From positions 310,001 through 374,000 of the forward strand of contig JAJDBP010000002.1 in the NCBI GenBank assembly GCA_029261295.1: DNA of 64,000 bases. Reading direction: 5' to 3'. The DNA is from Nitrospirales bacterium. GTDB taxonomy: Bacteria; Nitrospirota; Nitrospiria; Nitrospirales; UBA8639. Position numbers and translations under genes: made by a program. Positions 49,830-59,934 of the stretch are shown here, piece by piece. How positions within the stretch are numbered: the stretch's first letter is position 1; every line of letters starts with the position of its first letter. Under the pieces are notes generated by a model. The model was not told where the DNA came from. It worked only from the letters and a program-made list of their open reading frames with translations, and searched no databases.

Positions 49830-51588
49830 TCTCTCTGTTCCTTCTGATTCTTCCTCGACGTCGCCTTCTCTTTCTATTCCTCTTCAATCCAAGTTTTCTC
49901 ACCCTGCATTCGTGCATATTGTCTTAGTGCTGATGCTAGGTATCTGGCTGTTCGGCTTGGAAGGCGGATGGCTTGGGGGGTTAGAGATGGGTGGGTTAGG
50001 GCTGACCGATCGGGATGAGGGGAGTAATGCCGAGGCCGCGAGAGAAATGCTGGAAACTGGTGATTGGATTTCCCCAACTCTCAATTACGAACCACGTTTT
50101 GCCAAGCCCGCATTCACCTATTGGCTAATCAGCGGCTCCTATAGCCTGTTTGGCATCAATGAATTTGCGGCGCGATTTCCCTCAGCCATTTCGGGACTCT
50201 GTGTGTTGTTGTTGCAGTATGTTTTTGTCTATCGATGGCTGGGTGCGCGACTGGCCTTTCTCTCCTCACTCATGCTGTTGCTCAATATAGAATTCTTAGC
50301 AATCAATCGTATGGTGATTACTGATCCAGAGCTAGTGGTTTTTACCACGTTAGCAGGGTATTGCTTCTGGCAAGGGTTGCACGCTTCCACAAGCACCAGT
50401 CGATGGTGGTTCAGTTCTTTCTATCTAGCTATGGGATTCGGAATGTTGGTCAAGGGTCCGGTCGGCATTATTATTCCGTTGGTGGGTGCGATTCCCTATC
50501 TCATGCTAACCCGACAGGGGAAAAATTTTTGGCAAAAAGGAATGTCGTTGCTCGGAATAGGTCTTGTCCTTCTGCTCGCGGCACCCTGGTATATCGCGAT
50601 GATTCAAATTCATGGGGATGCCTATTGGGTCGCGGCGCAAGCCAATACCACTGGTCGATTTATGAATCCGATGGAAGGTCATGGGGGAACGCTCTTCTTT
50701 TATGTGCCGATCTTGCTGCTGGGATTTTTTCCTTGGAGTGCCTTTCTCCCTTCTATACTCTTCCAATCATTGAAGCAGTGGAAGACCTATTGGAAGGGGA
50801 AAGAATTTTCCACAAAGGAAGCTGATCTAGAATTTTTTCTGAGTCTATGGGTTGTGGGCTTGTTGATATTTTTTACCCTCTCCGCGACACGGTTGCCTCA
50901 CTATATTTATCCGTTGTTTCCCCCATCCGCCATCTTGGTGGCGCTATGGTGGAGGCGTTTTCGCAGTATGGTTGTATCACCGGATTGGCGAATCTCTCGT
51001 CGGCTCCTTCTCGGAATAGGCTATGTCTTGGGAATAGCTATCATGGTCGCTCCCGCCATTTTTCATCAATTTATTACGCAAATCACTAAGGAATTTCCGG
51101 CTGCCGTACAGGTAGACTTTGGGTGGCTTCCAGTCATCATGGGATTGGTCATTGTGCTAGGAACGCTGGGTACTCGACTGTGTCTGGATTCAGAAACAAA
51201 GCGATCCTGGGCCTTGGGAGTGGCCGCTGGAATGATGGTCGTCTTTGGTCTTTTTCTTGTCAAAGGCGCGCTTCCCGTTTTCCACATGTATTTTCTCGAA
51301 CCACCTCAGCAATTAGCGGCGATTGCGGGGTTTAACTTGGGGAAAGATGACCATCTATTGCAAGTCGGAAGAAAGCGTCCTTCTCTCAGTTTTTATGCTC
51401 AGCGTAAGGTGCATTTTCTCGGACCACGAGATGAGAAAAAATGGGAAACTCATCTAACGGCTTCAGGGAAAAAAATGATCATTCTTCAAACACCTCTTCG
51501 TCGAGAGATACCAGAAGCCGTGTCCGATTGGACCGTTGTCCTCGAACATGGCGGCTTCTCTTTGCTCTCCAGCGAACCGCTGTTGTAG
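49822..51588 (+). CDS. GT39/ArnT-like membrane glycosyltransferase
   Basis: DRDEGSNAEAAREMLETGDWISPTLNYEPRFAKPAFTYWL; multiple TM segments. Confidence 0.92.
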   Translation: MDNLSVPSDSSSTSPSLSIPLQSKFSHPAFVHIVLVLMLGIWLFGLEGGWLGGLEMGGLGLTDRDEGSNAEAAREMLETGDWISPTLNYEPRFAKPAFTYWLISGSYSLFGINEFAARFPSAISGLCVLLLQYVFVYRWLGARLAFLSSLMLLLNIEFLAINRMVITDPELVVFTTLAGYCFWQGLHASTSTSRWWFSSFYLAMGFGMLVKGPVGIIIPLVGAIPYLMLTRQGKNFWQKGMSLLGIGLVLLLAAPWYIAMIQIHGDAYWVAAQANTTGRFMNPMEGHGGTLFFYVPILLLGFFPWSAFLPSILFQSLKQWKTYWKGKEFSTKEADLEFFLSLWVVGLLIFFTLSATRLPHYIYPLFPPSAILVALWWRRFRSMVVSPDWRISRRLLLGIGYVLGIAIMVAPAIFHQFITQITKEFPAAVQVDFGWLPVIMGLVIVLGTLGTRLCLDSETKRSWALGVAAGMMVVFGLFLVKGALPVFHMYFLEPPQQLAAIAGFNLGKDDHLLQVGRKRPSLSFYAQRKVHFLGPRDEKKWETHLTASGKKMIILQTPLRREIPEAVSDWTVVLEHGGFSLLSSEPLL

Positions 51589-51640
51589 GGAACTTTCTTG
51601 ACTTTTTTGATGCTTGACGAAGAATTGTGTACCTAAGGTT

Positions 51641-51833
51641 CCGGGTATTGGGCCCGGCAGCCGAGCTCCTTTTGTTTCGGCAAAAGAATCCAAAACCATT
51701 GACGTCCCGTCCGGCCTTATTAAATGTGACGAACGCAAGACTTTGGAGGGCGGACCAACTCGCTACGCTCAAACAAGGCCCTCCAGATTTTTGGAGGGTC
51801 TGTCCAGATGGCCGAACGGCAGGCGTCGGGTAA
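51641..51833. repeat. dispersed structured repeat, copy 2
   Basis: Shares AAAACCATTGACG(C/T)CCCGT, GGAGGGCGG, ACTCGCT, GGCCGAACGG(T/C)AGGCGTCGG with 5493-5690. Confidence 0.75.
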
Positions 51834-51975
51834 GGAGAAAATGGAACCCCCAAACGATATTGATGGTATTGGTGGAGAATGGGAGCCTTCGGTTGGCCTC
51901 CAAACGACGGTGGCAGCGGATGGACTTATCTAACCTGCTGAATTGGAAAGCGACGTGGAGAATGAGGAGAATAAA

Positions 51976-52188
51976 ATGAGTAGGATCCCTCTCAACTTCC
52001 TGGCACGTTCTGAAGGCGAACGCCAGTGGATTATGGCAAACACTTGGTGCGATGTATGCGGGGAGGCCGACTTGGGTATGAACTCACCACAGGAGTACAA
52101 GGATAATGGTAGGATATACGTCGAAGGCAATTGCAGGCGCTGTGGTGGAATTGTTCGGTCAGAGGTCTGTGAGAAGGATGGTGGTTAA
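51976..52188 (+). CDS. small zinc-ribbon-like hypothetical protein
   Basis: CDVCGEAD...CRRCGGIV paired CxxC motifs. Confidence 0.55.
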   Translation: MSRIPLNFLARSEGERQWIMANTWCDVCGEADLGMNSPQEYKDNGRIYVEGNCRRCGGIVRSEVCEKDGG

Positions 52189-52330
52189 CGAGTTGGTTTT
52201 GCAGATTGCCTTTGGTAGCGAAAAACCGTATTCGACAACATAAGGGATTCACTGTTATCCGAAGGACGGAAAAAGTCCTTGGATCATATTACATGCCTTA
52301 ATTACTTGTTCTAAAACAGAAAAAAGATAA

Positions 52331-52555
52331 CTATAGGGAACGCAGGGAGAGGGTTAGGAGGGATAGGAGAAATATTTCTATACCCAAAACCGCTTCCGAT
52401 AGGATGGGATTCAGACCTGCGATGAAATTGTTGGGGATTTCAGATTGTGATAGCCGTTCAAATTGAGTTCCGAGCTACCAGATGATTCCTGCTAAGATCC
52501 TTACTCCTATTATGCCTAAGTTGCCAGTTGTTTTTGTTAGCCCAAGATCCATGGA
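52331..52555 (-). pseudogene. 3' fragment of a PAP2-family phosphatase gene
   Basis: Minus-strand translation MDLGLTKTTGNLGIIGVRILAGIIW*LGTQFERLSQSEIPNNFIAGLNPILSEAVLGIEIFLLSLLTLSLRSL* matches MGIGLASTTGSLIVIGAGSLAGITWWLNIQSQSISLPNNTIKFIAELNPFLTEAIFGIGMFLLALLCFSIRINTFPSSLF* of 55367-56479. Confidence 0.85.
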
Positions 52556-52900
52556 TTGGCTAGCGAACGTTTGAAAATTCAAGCCAGATTTTGAATTGAG
52601 TTTTCTGAATTCCCGTATCCATTGAGATACCAAATGTATCCTGTAGGATACGGGTACCTTTTGATCTGTCTCCCTTCTCTACCTAGTCCTTTCCGACCCA
52701 AAACTGAATACCTCCTTGTCTTTCACGCATTTACCTGCAGAAGGCCTAAAACGTACAGGCTGAAGAGATTCGGCATAAGAGTTGCTCGCTTCCCGCATTG
52801 AGTCAGCATCAAATTTTGGGTATTTCCTGAGCTTTGATTGACTCGACATTCGCTGGGTCCTCTCAATCATTATTATTGTTTCTGAACAGGAGGTTGGAAA

Positions 52901-55192
52901 ATGGCTTCACCGTTTATTGGAAAACAATTTACTTTTACGCAACCAGATGGATCGATGATTCAAGTACGTGGATGGGGTGACCAGCATTATGGAGTTTTCG
53001 AAACCTTAGACGGGTATACCTTAGTGAAAAATCCTAGCACGGGATTCTTCGAAATTGCCCAGTTATCAAATGATGGAGATCATCTAGAGCCTGCATCAGG
53101 TCCACGAGGAGAAATGGATGGGAGGCGGTTTTCCGTTCAGCCTGGTGTGCGGATCAATCGTGAGACAGCTCGGGCGCGAGGGTTGGAAAGCGCATTACGG
53201 TTTAGCGGCCGGCGATGTGATCGGCGGCGGGAACAACGTAAATCCCTGGCCAGGTCGGCTCGAAGCTTGAGGGGGCCAGCTTTTGCCCCGCCGCAACGCC
53301 CAACAGTTGGTGATTTTGTAGGGCTTTGCCTCCTCATTGATTTTCCTGATGAACATGGAACGATTGCCAGAGATGACGTTGACAAATTTTGTAATCAACA
53401 AGGGTACAACGGTTTTGGTAATAACGGATCTGTTTTTGATTATTTCCTGGATAATTCAATTGGCCGATGTCGTTATACGAATATTGTCGTAGAATATTAT
53501 CGAGCTCAACATCCCAAATCGTTTTATACCAACCCCGCCATTGAGATGGGAGTTCGGGCCCGGCAATTGATTGTTGAAGCTCTCACACATTTAAAAAATA
53601 ATAATTTTGATTTTTCGCCATTAACCGTTGATAGTGAAGGATTTGTTTATGCGCTGAATGTGTATTATTCCGGTGAGGTAGTGAATAATTGGTCTGAAGG
53701 TTTATGGCCCCATGCATGGCATTTAGCCAACTCGATTGAATTAGCGCCTGGAAAGGCCGCCTTTGATTATCAGTTTACCGATATGAGTCACCAACTGTCG
53801 CTTGGAACGTTTTGCCATGAGAACGGGCACATGCTTTGTGACTATCCTGATTTATATGATTATGGAAGTGAGTCAAGTGGGGTGGGCGCCTATTGCTTAA
53901 TGTGTGCTGGGGGGAACATCAATGAGAAAAACCCAACCCATATTTCCGCATATCTTAAGCGGCTGTCTGGGTGGGCCAACAATGTCAAAGCCATTGGGCA
54001 CAATGAGGAAATAGAACTGGCCTCTGGGACAAATGATTTTGCTCTCTTTCCGAAAAGTAGTGGGGAATATTTCATTCTTGAGAATCGAAAAAAGAGTGGA
54101 CGAGATATTTCATTAACTGATGAAGGTCTCACTATTTGGCATGTGGATGAAGATGGCAATAACAGTCATGAGCAAATGACTCCGAACCAGCATTACGAAT
54201 TATCCTTAGAACAGGCGGATGCGCAATTCCGTTTAGAAACTTGGCGCGCTCATATGGGAGATTCAACCGATTTGTATGGACGGAACAACAACCGTTTTTC
54301 AGATACCACGATGCCGAATAGTAAGTGGTGGGATGGAACGGCATCTCACTTAGATATTTCTGAAATTTCGGCACCTGGTCCCATAATGCAGTTTCGGGCG
54401 AAGTTATTCCAGGATGATGAGAACCAACAGCCCATACAAGGGGAGTCTTTGCCGGGGGCTCCAATTCCAGATAATATGGCTGCTGGGATTTCTGACACGA
54501 TCACCATCAATCAAGAAGGGATGATAGCTGGGGCCAAGGTAACCTTGGATATTACACACACCTATCGTGGAGACTTGCGGGTGACCTTAGTCGCTCCATG
54601 GGGTGAAGAGATTCGATTGCATGAAAGAAACCAAGGTGGGAGCGCTGATCATCTTCAGCGAATCTACGATGAGTCAGATCTGCAAATTCTTGCCAATCTC
54701 CATGGGAAGAGCACATTAGGGGATTGGCGTTTAATGGTTCAAGATCTGGCCTCTGCTGACGTGGGAGTGTTGAACCGTTGGGGGTTGGAATTTGCCACAA
54801 GTAGTCAGCCAAAGGGAGATGTCATATTGGAAGAGTCTCCAGGTACCCATATCCCGGATAATAATACTGCAGGCATTCAGCGTACTCTCGATACCAATGT
54901 AGAGGGGGAGGTTGCCAATGTAGAAGTCTCAGTCAATATTACACATACTTATATTGGTGATCTGCGGGTTAGCTTGCTGTCGCCTTCCGGCACAGAGGTG
55001 GCCCTCCATAGTCGGACCGGTGGGTCTGGCGATAATGTGGAAGAAATCTACACGACCTCCACTACCCCTACTTTAGGAACATTAGCAGGCGAATCAATAA
55101 AGGGAACTTGGGGGTTGAAAGTTTCTGATCAAGCTGGGCTCGATGTTGGGAAGCTCAATAACTGGCGAGTACTGATTCAGCCAGTATCTTGA
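52901..55192 (+). CDS. M6-family metalloprotease with two C-terminal proprotein-convertase P domains
   Basis: GTFCHENGHMLCDYPDLYDYG; two repeats of IPDN..AGI...ITHTY.GDLRV.L..P.G.E..LH. Confidence 0.9.
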   Translation: MASPFIGKQFTFTQPDGSMIQVRGWGDQHYGVFETLDGYTLVKNPSTGFFEIAQLSNDGDHLEPASGPRGEMDGRRFSVQPGVRINRETARARGLESALRFSGRRCDRRREQRKSLARSARSLRGPAFAPPQRPTVGDFVGLCLLIDFPDEHGTIARDDVDKFCNQQGYNGFGNNGSVFDYFLDNSIGRCRYTNIVVEYYRAQHPKSFYTNPAIEMGVRARQLIVEALTHLKNNNFDFSPLTVDSEGFVYALNVYYSGEVVNNWSEGLWPHAWHLANSIELAPGKAAFDYQFTDMSHQLSLGTFCHENGHMLCDYPDLYDYGSESSGVGAYCLMCAGGNINEKNPTHISAYLKRLSGWANNVKAIGHNEEIELASGTNDFALFPKSSGEYFILENRKKSGRDISLTDEGLTIWHVDEDGNNSHEQMTPNQHYELSLEQADAQFRLETWRAHMGDSTDLYGRNNNRFSDTTMPNSKWWDGTASHLDISEISAPGPIMQFRAKLFQDDENQQPIQGESLPGAPIPDNMAAGISDTITINQEGMIAGAKVTLDITHTYRGDLRVTLVAPWGEEIRLHERNQGGSADHLQRIYDESDLQILANLHGKSTLGDWRLMVQDLASADVGVLNRWGLEFATSSQPKGDVILEESPGTHIPDNNTAGIQRTLDTNVEGEVANVEVSVNITHTYIGDLRVSLLSPSGTEVALHSRTGGSGDNVEEIYTTSTTPTLGTLAGESIKGTWGLKVSDQAGLDVGKLNNWRVLIQPVS

Positions 55193-55208
55193 TTCACAGA
55201 GGGAGTTT

Positions 55209-55250
55209 GCGCACCTTAGGCGTAGTTCAATCCTACGGCCTAAGGTGCGC
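55209..55250 (+). terminator. strong hairpin downstream of M6 protease
   Basis: gcgcaccttaggcgtag-ttcaatc-ctacggcctaaggtgcgc followed by a T-rich stretch. Confidence 0.75.
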
Positions 55251-55366
55251 GGCAGATTTTTGGAAATATTTGGAATAGAATTCATGAAATAGGTTCTGAA
55301 AAAAATGAATAGCTCTGGCAAAAAATTCTAAGGAGATGGACAAAGTTCATAAACGAGTACCTTTGT

Positions 55367-56479
55367 TTAAAATAAGGAAGATGGAAAAGTATTAATCCTG
55401 ATTGAGAAACACAGGAGAGCGAGAAGAAACATTCCTATTCCAAAAATAGCTTCAGTGAGAAAGGGATTTAGTTCAGCAATGAACTTGATAGTATTATTAG
55501 GTAGAGAGATTGATTGAGATTGGATGTTCAGCCACCAAGTGATTCCTGCCAAGCTACCTGCCCCTATTACGATTAAACTGCCGGTTGTTGATGCTAGGCC
55601 GATTCCCATGAGGACTCGTGGCCAGGTTGGTTTTTTCAGGTGGGAATCCGTCTGAGCGATTCTCTTTTCGCCTATCCACCAGAAGCGTAGTCCCAATCCC
55701 ATCATTATTAAAACCAGTCCGCAATATAGTGAGATGTAGGGCTCCAATTCGATGCCTGGATGAGGTACCAGAATCCAGAATAGGCCAAACGCTGTAACAA
55801 GCCAGGGGAGGCCATGGGCTAAAACGTAAACAGTCGTTTCTTTCCAGGTAGCGCGGGTGTAGACCAAGACTAGACCGCATCCTATTCCCACCAATAATCC
55901 TCCCAACACATCTGTAGGGAAATGTGAGCCTTTGATGACGCGGCATGTGCCAATGAAAGTCGCAAGCCCAAACCATATTATTCTTCCTTTAGGAAAGTAA
56001 TAGGAGAACACCAGTGCCATCGAAAATGATCCGGAGGTATGGCCGGAAGGAAAGGAATCTAATCCGCTCTCCAGGGTAGGGCCGATCTCCCAGGGTGTGG
56101 TGTCCATGAGGCGGGGACGGGGTCGGCTTAGAGTGTGTTTAAGGATTTGAGTGATTAGGCCACTAATGCCGTGGGCGAGTAAGGAGTAAAGCCCAGCGAA
56201 TTTCCAATTCTCCGATTTAAGCCAAAGGCCGATTCCTCCAATGGCCAATGAAACTAGGACTAAGGTGAGGCCGTGTCCCATCTTATTTCCGATATTGCCA
56301 ATTTGATCGACGAGGGGATCTGTGAAGCGATGAACGAGGTTCAAGCTGGGATGGTCTGCTTGACCCATGGCCGCGAACAACAGGATGATGAGAAGGATGG
56401 AGAGTCCGATAATCGAGTTGGCAGCGTGCCTGGATAGGATTGGAGGAACGGGTGAAGGAGACGGTGGTTGGTCAATCAC
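55367..56479 (-). CDS. PAP2-family membrane phosphatase
   Basis: KHTLSRPRPR, SFPSGHTSGSFSMA, GSHFPTDVLGG motifs. Confidence 0.92.
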   Translation of the reverse strand: MIDQPPSPSPVPPILSRHAANSIIGLSILLIILLFAAMGQADHPSLNLVHRFTDPLVDQIGNIGNKMGHGLTLVLVSLAIGGIGLWLKSENWKFAGLYSLLAHGISGLITQILKHTLSRPRPRLMDTTPWEIGPTLESGLDSFPSGHTSGSFSMALVFSYYFPKGRIIWFGLATFIGTCRVIKGSHFPTDVLGGLLVGIGCGLVLVYTRATWKETTVYVLAHGLPWLVTAFGLFWILVPHPGIELEPYISLYCGLVLIMMGLGLRFWWIGEKRIAQTDSHLKKPTWPRVLMGIGLASTTGSLIVIGAGSLAGITWWLNIQSQSISLPNNTIKFIAELNPFLTEAIFGIGMFLLALLCFSIRINTFPSSLF

Positions 56480-56543
56480 AGAATATTAGTGAGGATGGAT
56501 TCCTGCCAACTATTGGAGTGCTGTAATTATTTTCTATGTCTCG

Positions 56544-56581
56544 ACCCTCACCCTAGCCCTCTCCCTGCAAGGGCGAGGGAG
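56544..56581 (-). repeat. 38-bp dispersed palindromic repeat, copy 2
   Basis: accctcaccctagccctctccctgcaagggcgagggag; inverted relative to 4052-4089, 35/38. Confidence 0.8.
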
Positions 56582-56602
56582 CATAGAAAGGGAAGGAGGA
56601 AA

Positions 56603-57712
56603 TTATGGAACCCAATCAGCTATAAAAATATTGAATTCCCCTTTGGCGGTTGTATTGCGGTCGGAAGACCATACAAGCTGTTTCCCATCAGGCGAGAACA
56701 TAGGGAAACCATTGAATTTCCCATTGAAGGTAATTTGTTCGGGTTTTGTGCCGTCTTCCCCAATGACATGGAGATGAAACGATGGACGACCTTGATGATC
56801 GGGTGGTGTGGCGAGATTCGACGAGTAAATAATGCGCTTGCCGTTAGGGAGGAAAAATGGCGCAAAGTTTGAACGTCCATTGTTTGTGACCTGGGTTTTG
56901 TGTGATCCGTCAGTATTCATGATAAAGATTTCTAAGTTGGAGGGCTCCACCTGGTTTTGTGCTAAGAGTTCCTTGTAGGCCTTCACTTCGTCCTCGGCTT
57001 GAGGATGATGTGCCCGATACACAATTCGCTTACTGTCTGGTGAGAAAAATGCCCCGCCATCATAGCCGACTTCTTTGGTTAGGCGTTTGATATTTCGCCC
57101 ATCGATATCCATCGAATAGATATCAAGGTCGCCATTGCGGACTGAGGTAAAGACCACCATTCTCCCGTTCGGGGAAACTGTAGCCTCCGCATCGTATCCC
57201 GGTGCCGACGTCAGCCGTTGTAAGTCGGTGCTGGCGACATTCATCGAGAAAATATCATAGTTATCTAACGCCCATCGGTACTGTTTTGTTTGTGGAAGTT
57301 TTGGTGGGCATTGTCCGCCAGTTAAATGAGTTGAGGAAAATAAGACTCGACGGTTTCCTGGAAAATAGTACCCACATGTTGTGCCACCTACCCCCATGCT
57401 CACGCGACGGACATTCGAGCCATCAAGATTCATGGTGTAGATCTGATAACAAGAACGCAGTGTTTTGCCATCCGGTTCCAACGTGGATTGATACACGAGT
57501 TTATAACCGTCAGGTGAAAAATAGGCTTCCGCATTTTTTCCGGAAAATGTCAATTGCTTGATATTGGCTAAATGGGGTTCGGACTTCGTCTCTTGAGTTG
57601 GAGTGTGTGCTGCAGGAGGTTCAGCAGCCAATACTGGAGAATAGATGAGTAAAAAGAGCATGGTCAAAAGTGTCCATGCTGCGAGCGTATTAGTTCGGAT
57701 ATTCCAATCCAT
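56603..57712 (-). CDS. secreted TolB/PD40-type beta-propeller protein
   Basis: Signal peptide; repeated FSPDGxxxVY/W motifs. Confidence 0.88.
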   Translation of the reverse strand: MDWNIRTNTLAAWTLLTMLFLLIYSPVLAAEPPAAHTPTQETKSEPHLANIKQLTFSGKNAEAYFSPDGYKLVYQSTLEPDGKTLRSCYQIYTMNLDGSNVRRVSMGVGGTTCGYYFPGNRRVLFSSTHLTGGQCPPKLPQTKQYRWALDNYDIFSMNVASTDLQRLTSAPGYDAEATVSPNGRMVVFTSVRNGDLDIYSMDIDGRNIKRLTKEVGYDGGAFFSPDSKRIVYRAHHPQAEDEVKAYKELLAQNQVEPSNLEIFIMNTDGSHKTQVTNNGRSNFAPFFLPNGKRIIYSSNLATPPDHQGRPSFHLHVIGEDGTKPEQITFNGKFNGFPMFSPDGKQLVWSSDRNTTAKGEFNIFIADWVP

Positions 57713-57791
57713 GTTGTAGTCTCTACCTCCCCTGTCCCCTCCCCACAAATGAGAGGGAACGATCAAAGCCCCGAATGTTTATGCGCATTGC

Positions 57792-59933
57792 TCATGGTGA
57801 TGAGATGATGAATTCACGAGCAGAGTGTACTGGCTGAAACATCCCGCGGGCAACAACCTTGCCTTTTTCAAACACCAAATAACTATCCCACCCATAAAAG
57901 AAGAGGAGACGGGCGACGGGAGTGACGGCTTCAGGCGAGTGGCCGAAAAAGAGCGAGACAGTGTGATTCGACAAATTCGGATGTGAACAGGTGATAAGAA
58001 ACGCCATGTTGAGTCCCTCAAATACCTGGTCCAGAATTGTGGTGCGTCCTGATTCCATCTGAACATGCTTGTTGCAGGCTTGGAAGGATTTTGACTCCAA
58101 GAGCTGACGGGCCGGGGTGCCAATGATGAGATATGAAGCCTCATCCGTTATTTTCGGGGAATCGATTTGACGTACTTCAATATTAGGCTGCCCCTGGATT
58201 CGCTGCATGAGAGCCTGGAGACTGGCATCTTCTTCTTCCGAAGCGGTCTTGGCATGAACCAAAATGCGATGGGTATCGGTGTCCCAAGCATTCAACATGG
58301 GAGGCAACTGTTCGCGTTGTAGGCGCAGGAGCCAATGGTGTTCTGGGTCAAGGGAAATGGAAGTAGGAATGCCAGGGACATTTAATGAAAGCGGCTGGCT
58401 TTTCTGCTCCAGCGTCACTTTCGCGTTGAATGTTCGGTCATTTTGAAGATTGACTTGAATAGGTAATGGCAGTGTATAGGGCGTATCATTTTGAGAAAAA
58501 GTTCCGGACACAAGGCTTTGGCCTGGACGAAGCGGATCTGGCTGAAATAAGAGGTTCTCAACGGTGACTGATGGTGCGCCTGGTCGCCCAACCCACTGCC
58601 TAAAGAACTCTGTCAGATTCTGCCCTGATATCTCTGAGAACCCTCGTTCCAGATCTTTCCATTCAACATACTTTCCTGTTCCTTCATGAATAATGTGACG
58701 GATGCTTTTGAAAAATAAATCGTCACCAATCTCCTGTCGGAGCATATGAAAGACCAGGGCAGTTTTTTGATACCCTACAGCATTATCGATACGGGTTTCT
58801 TTGTGGTGGAACTGCCGGATGGGATAATCCTTAATTGGGGTTGCATAGAGGTTGTATTCGTCCATCATTCGACGGCGGGTCTTGACGGCTGCCGCGTGGT
58901 TCCCCGTCGCTTCATCGTAATAATAATTAGAAAGATAGGTTGTGAGGCCTTCGACCCAATTGCCCTCAGAAAAATTATTGAACACGGAATTCCCCAGCCA
59001 AGAATGCACAATTTCATGACCAAGAGAGTAGGGTTGTGTGTATCCACGGCGTACAATGCGTTGTCCTAGAAGGGTGAATGAGGGCATCCCCAATCCGCTA
59101 GGAAAAAAGTTCTCAACGACGGAAAATTGTGTGAAGGGATAGGGGCCTAAGAGTTTGGTATACAGATCTAAATAATTGGCAGTCGCATCGAGATATTGGG
59201 GTGCCAATGGGGCCTCGTCTGGAAAGAGATAGGTCGCCAGTTGAATGTCCCGCCAGGATTGTTTCTGGACCACAAAATGATTGGCGGCTAGCGTCAAAGC
59301 CTCGGTGGGCGCCTGAATACTCCATTGGCTTATTCGTTGTTCCCCCGTCACCGACTGATTGGTTTCCTGCCCCTGTGTGATCGCTTGCCAATCAGCAGGG
59401 AGAGTCACTGCCAAATCAAATGTAACAAGATGTTGTTCCCACGTTGGATACCAAAATGTTTCTGATGTGAGGTAGATCCCTTCCGGTCCAATATGGCCCT
59501 TGGTTTTATCTGGCCTGACAAAGCGAAGTCCCCTTGACGTTTTTGGCGCTTCTTCAATCTGTCCGTGATAGGCAATTGTGAGGGTAGGTATATCGTCTGA
59601 TGGCTTTTTGCTAGATGAGGGATGGTCGATTATCCATTGCCTGAATCCCGTTTGGTTTGAGGGATTATCAGGAATTTTTGAAACGGAGACTGATTGTCCG
59701 TTTATCTCTACCCGATCTATTACCAAATTCTGATTCAATGCAAAGGAAAATGGTGATGGCTTTAACAGGCTCTTCGGCAAATGAATAACATCCGTGGCCG
59801 AGAGGTTATGAGTGTCAGGGGCTAATTCAACTGTTAGGCTGTGGTGTATGGATGGTAGGGTAGAGGCGACAGTAATGGGGCTTGTACCCATCCACCCAGC
59901 AATGAGCCAAATAAGAATACGAAGGGTGGCCAT
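57792..59933 (-). CDS. M1-family aminopeptidase
   Basis: HEIVHSWLGNSVFNNFSEGNWVEGLTTYLSNYYY zinc motif; signal peptide at MATLRILIWLIAG. Confidence 0.9.
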   Translation of the reverse strand: MATLRILIWLIAGWMGTSPITVASTLPSIHHSLTVELAPDTHNLSATDVIHLPKSLLKPSPFSFALNQNLVIDRVEINGQSVSVSKIPDNPSNQTGFRQWIIDHPSSSKKPSDDIPTLTIAYHGQIEEAPKTSRGLRFVRPDKTKGHIGPEGIYLTSETFWYPTWEQHLVTFDLAVTLPADWQAITQGQETNQSVTGEQRISQWSIQAPTEALTLAANHFVVQKQSWRDIQLATYLFPDEAPLAPQYLDATANYLDLYTKLLGPYPFTQFSVVENFFPSGLGMPSFTLLGQRIVRRGYTQPYSLGHEIVHSWLGNSVFNNFSEGNWVEGLTTYLSNYYYDEATGNHAAAVKTRRRMMDEYNLYATPIKDYPIRQFHHKETRIDNAVGYQKTALVFHMLRQEIGDDLFFKSIRHIIHEGTGKYVEWKDLERGFSEISGQNLTEFFRQWVGRPGAPSVTVENLLFQPDPLRPGQSLVSGTFSQNDTPYTLPLPIQVNLQNDRTFNAKVTLEQKSQPLSLNVPGIPTSISLDPEHHWLLRLQREQLPPMLNAWDTDTHRILVHAKTASEEEDASLQALMQRIQGQPNIEVRQIDSPKITDEASYLIIGTPARQLLESKSFQACNKHVQMESGRTTILDQVFEGLNMAFLITCSHPNLSNHTVSLFFGHSPEAVTPVARLLFFYGWDSYLVFEKGKVVARGMFQPVHSAREFIISSP

Positions 59934-59934
59934 G

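Noticed and set aside
51479-51979. Several ORFs on both strands in this interval
   Set aside because: They sit on repeat copy 2; open frames conserved with copy 1 follow from DNA similarity, not coding.
52343-52361. Possible third copy of the REP-like repeat (agggagagggttaggaggg)
   Set aside because: Short similarity only and inside the PAP2 relic coding frame; no palindromic partner arm.
57721-57760. C/T-rich tract resembling the REP-like repeat
   Set aside because: Does not align over the palindrome with the two clear copies.
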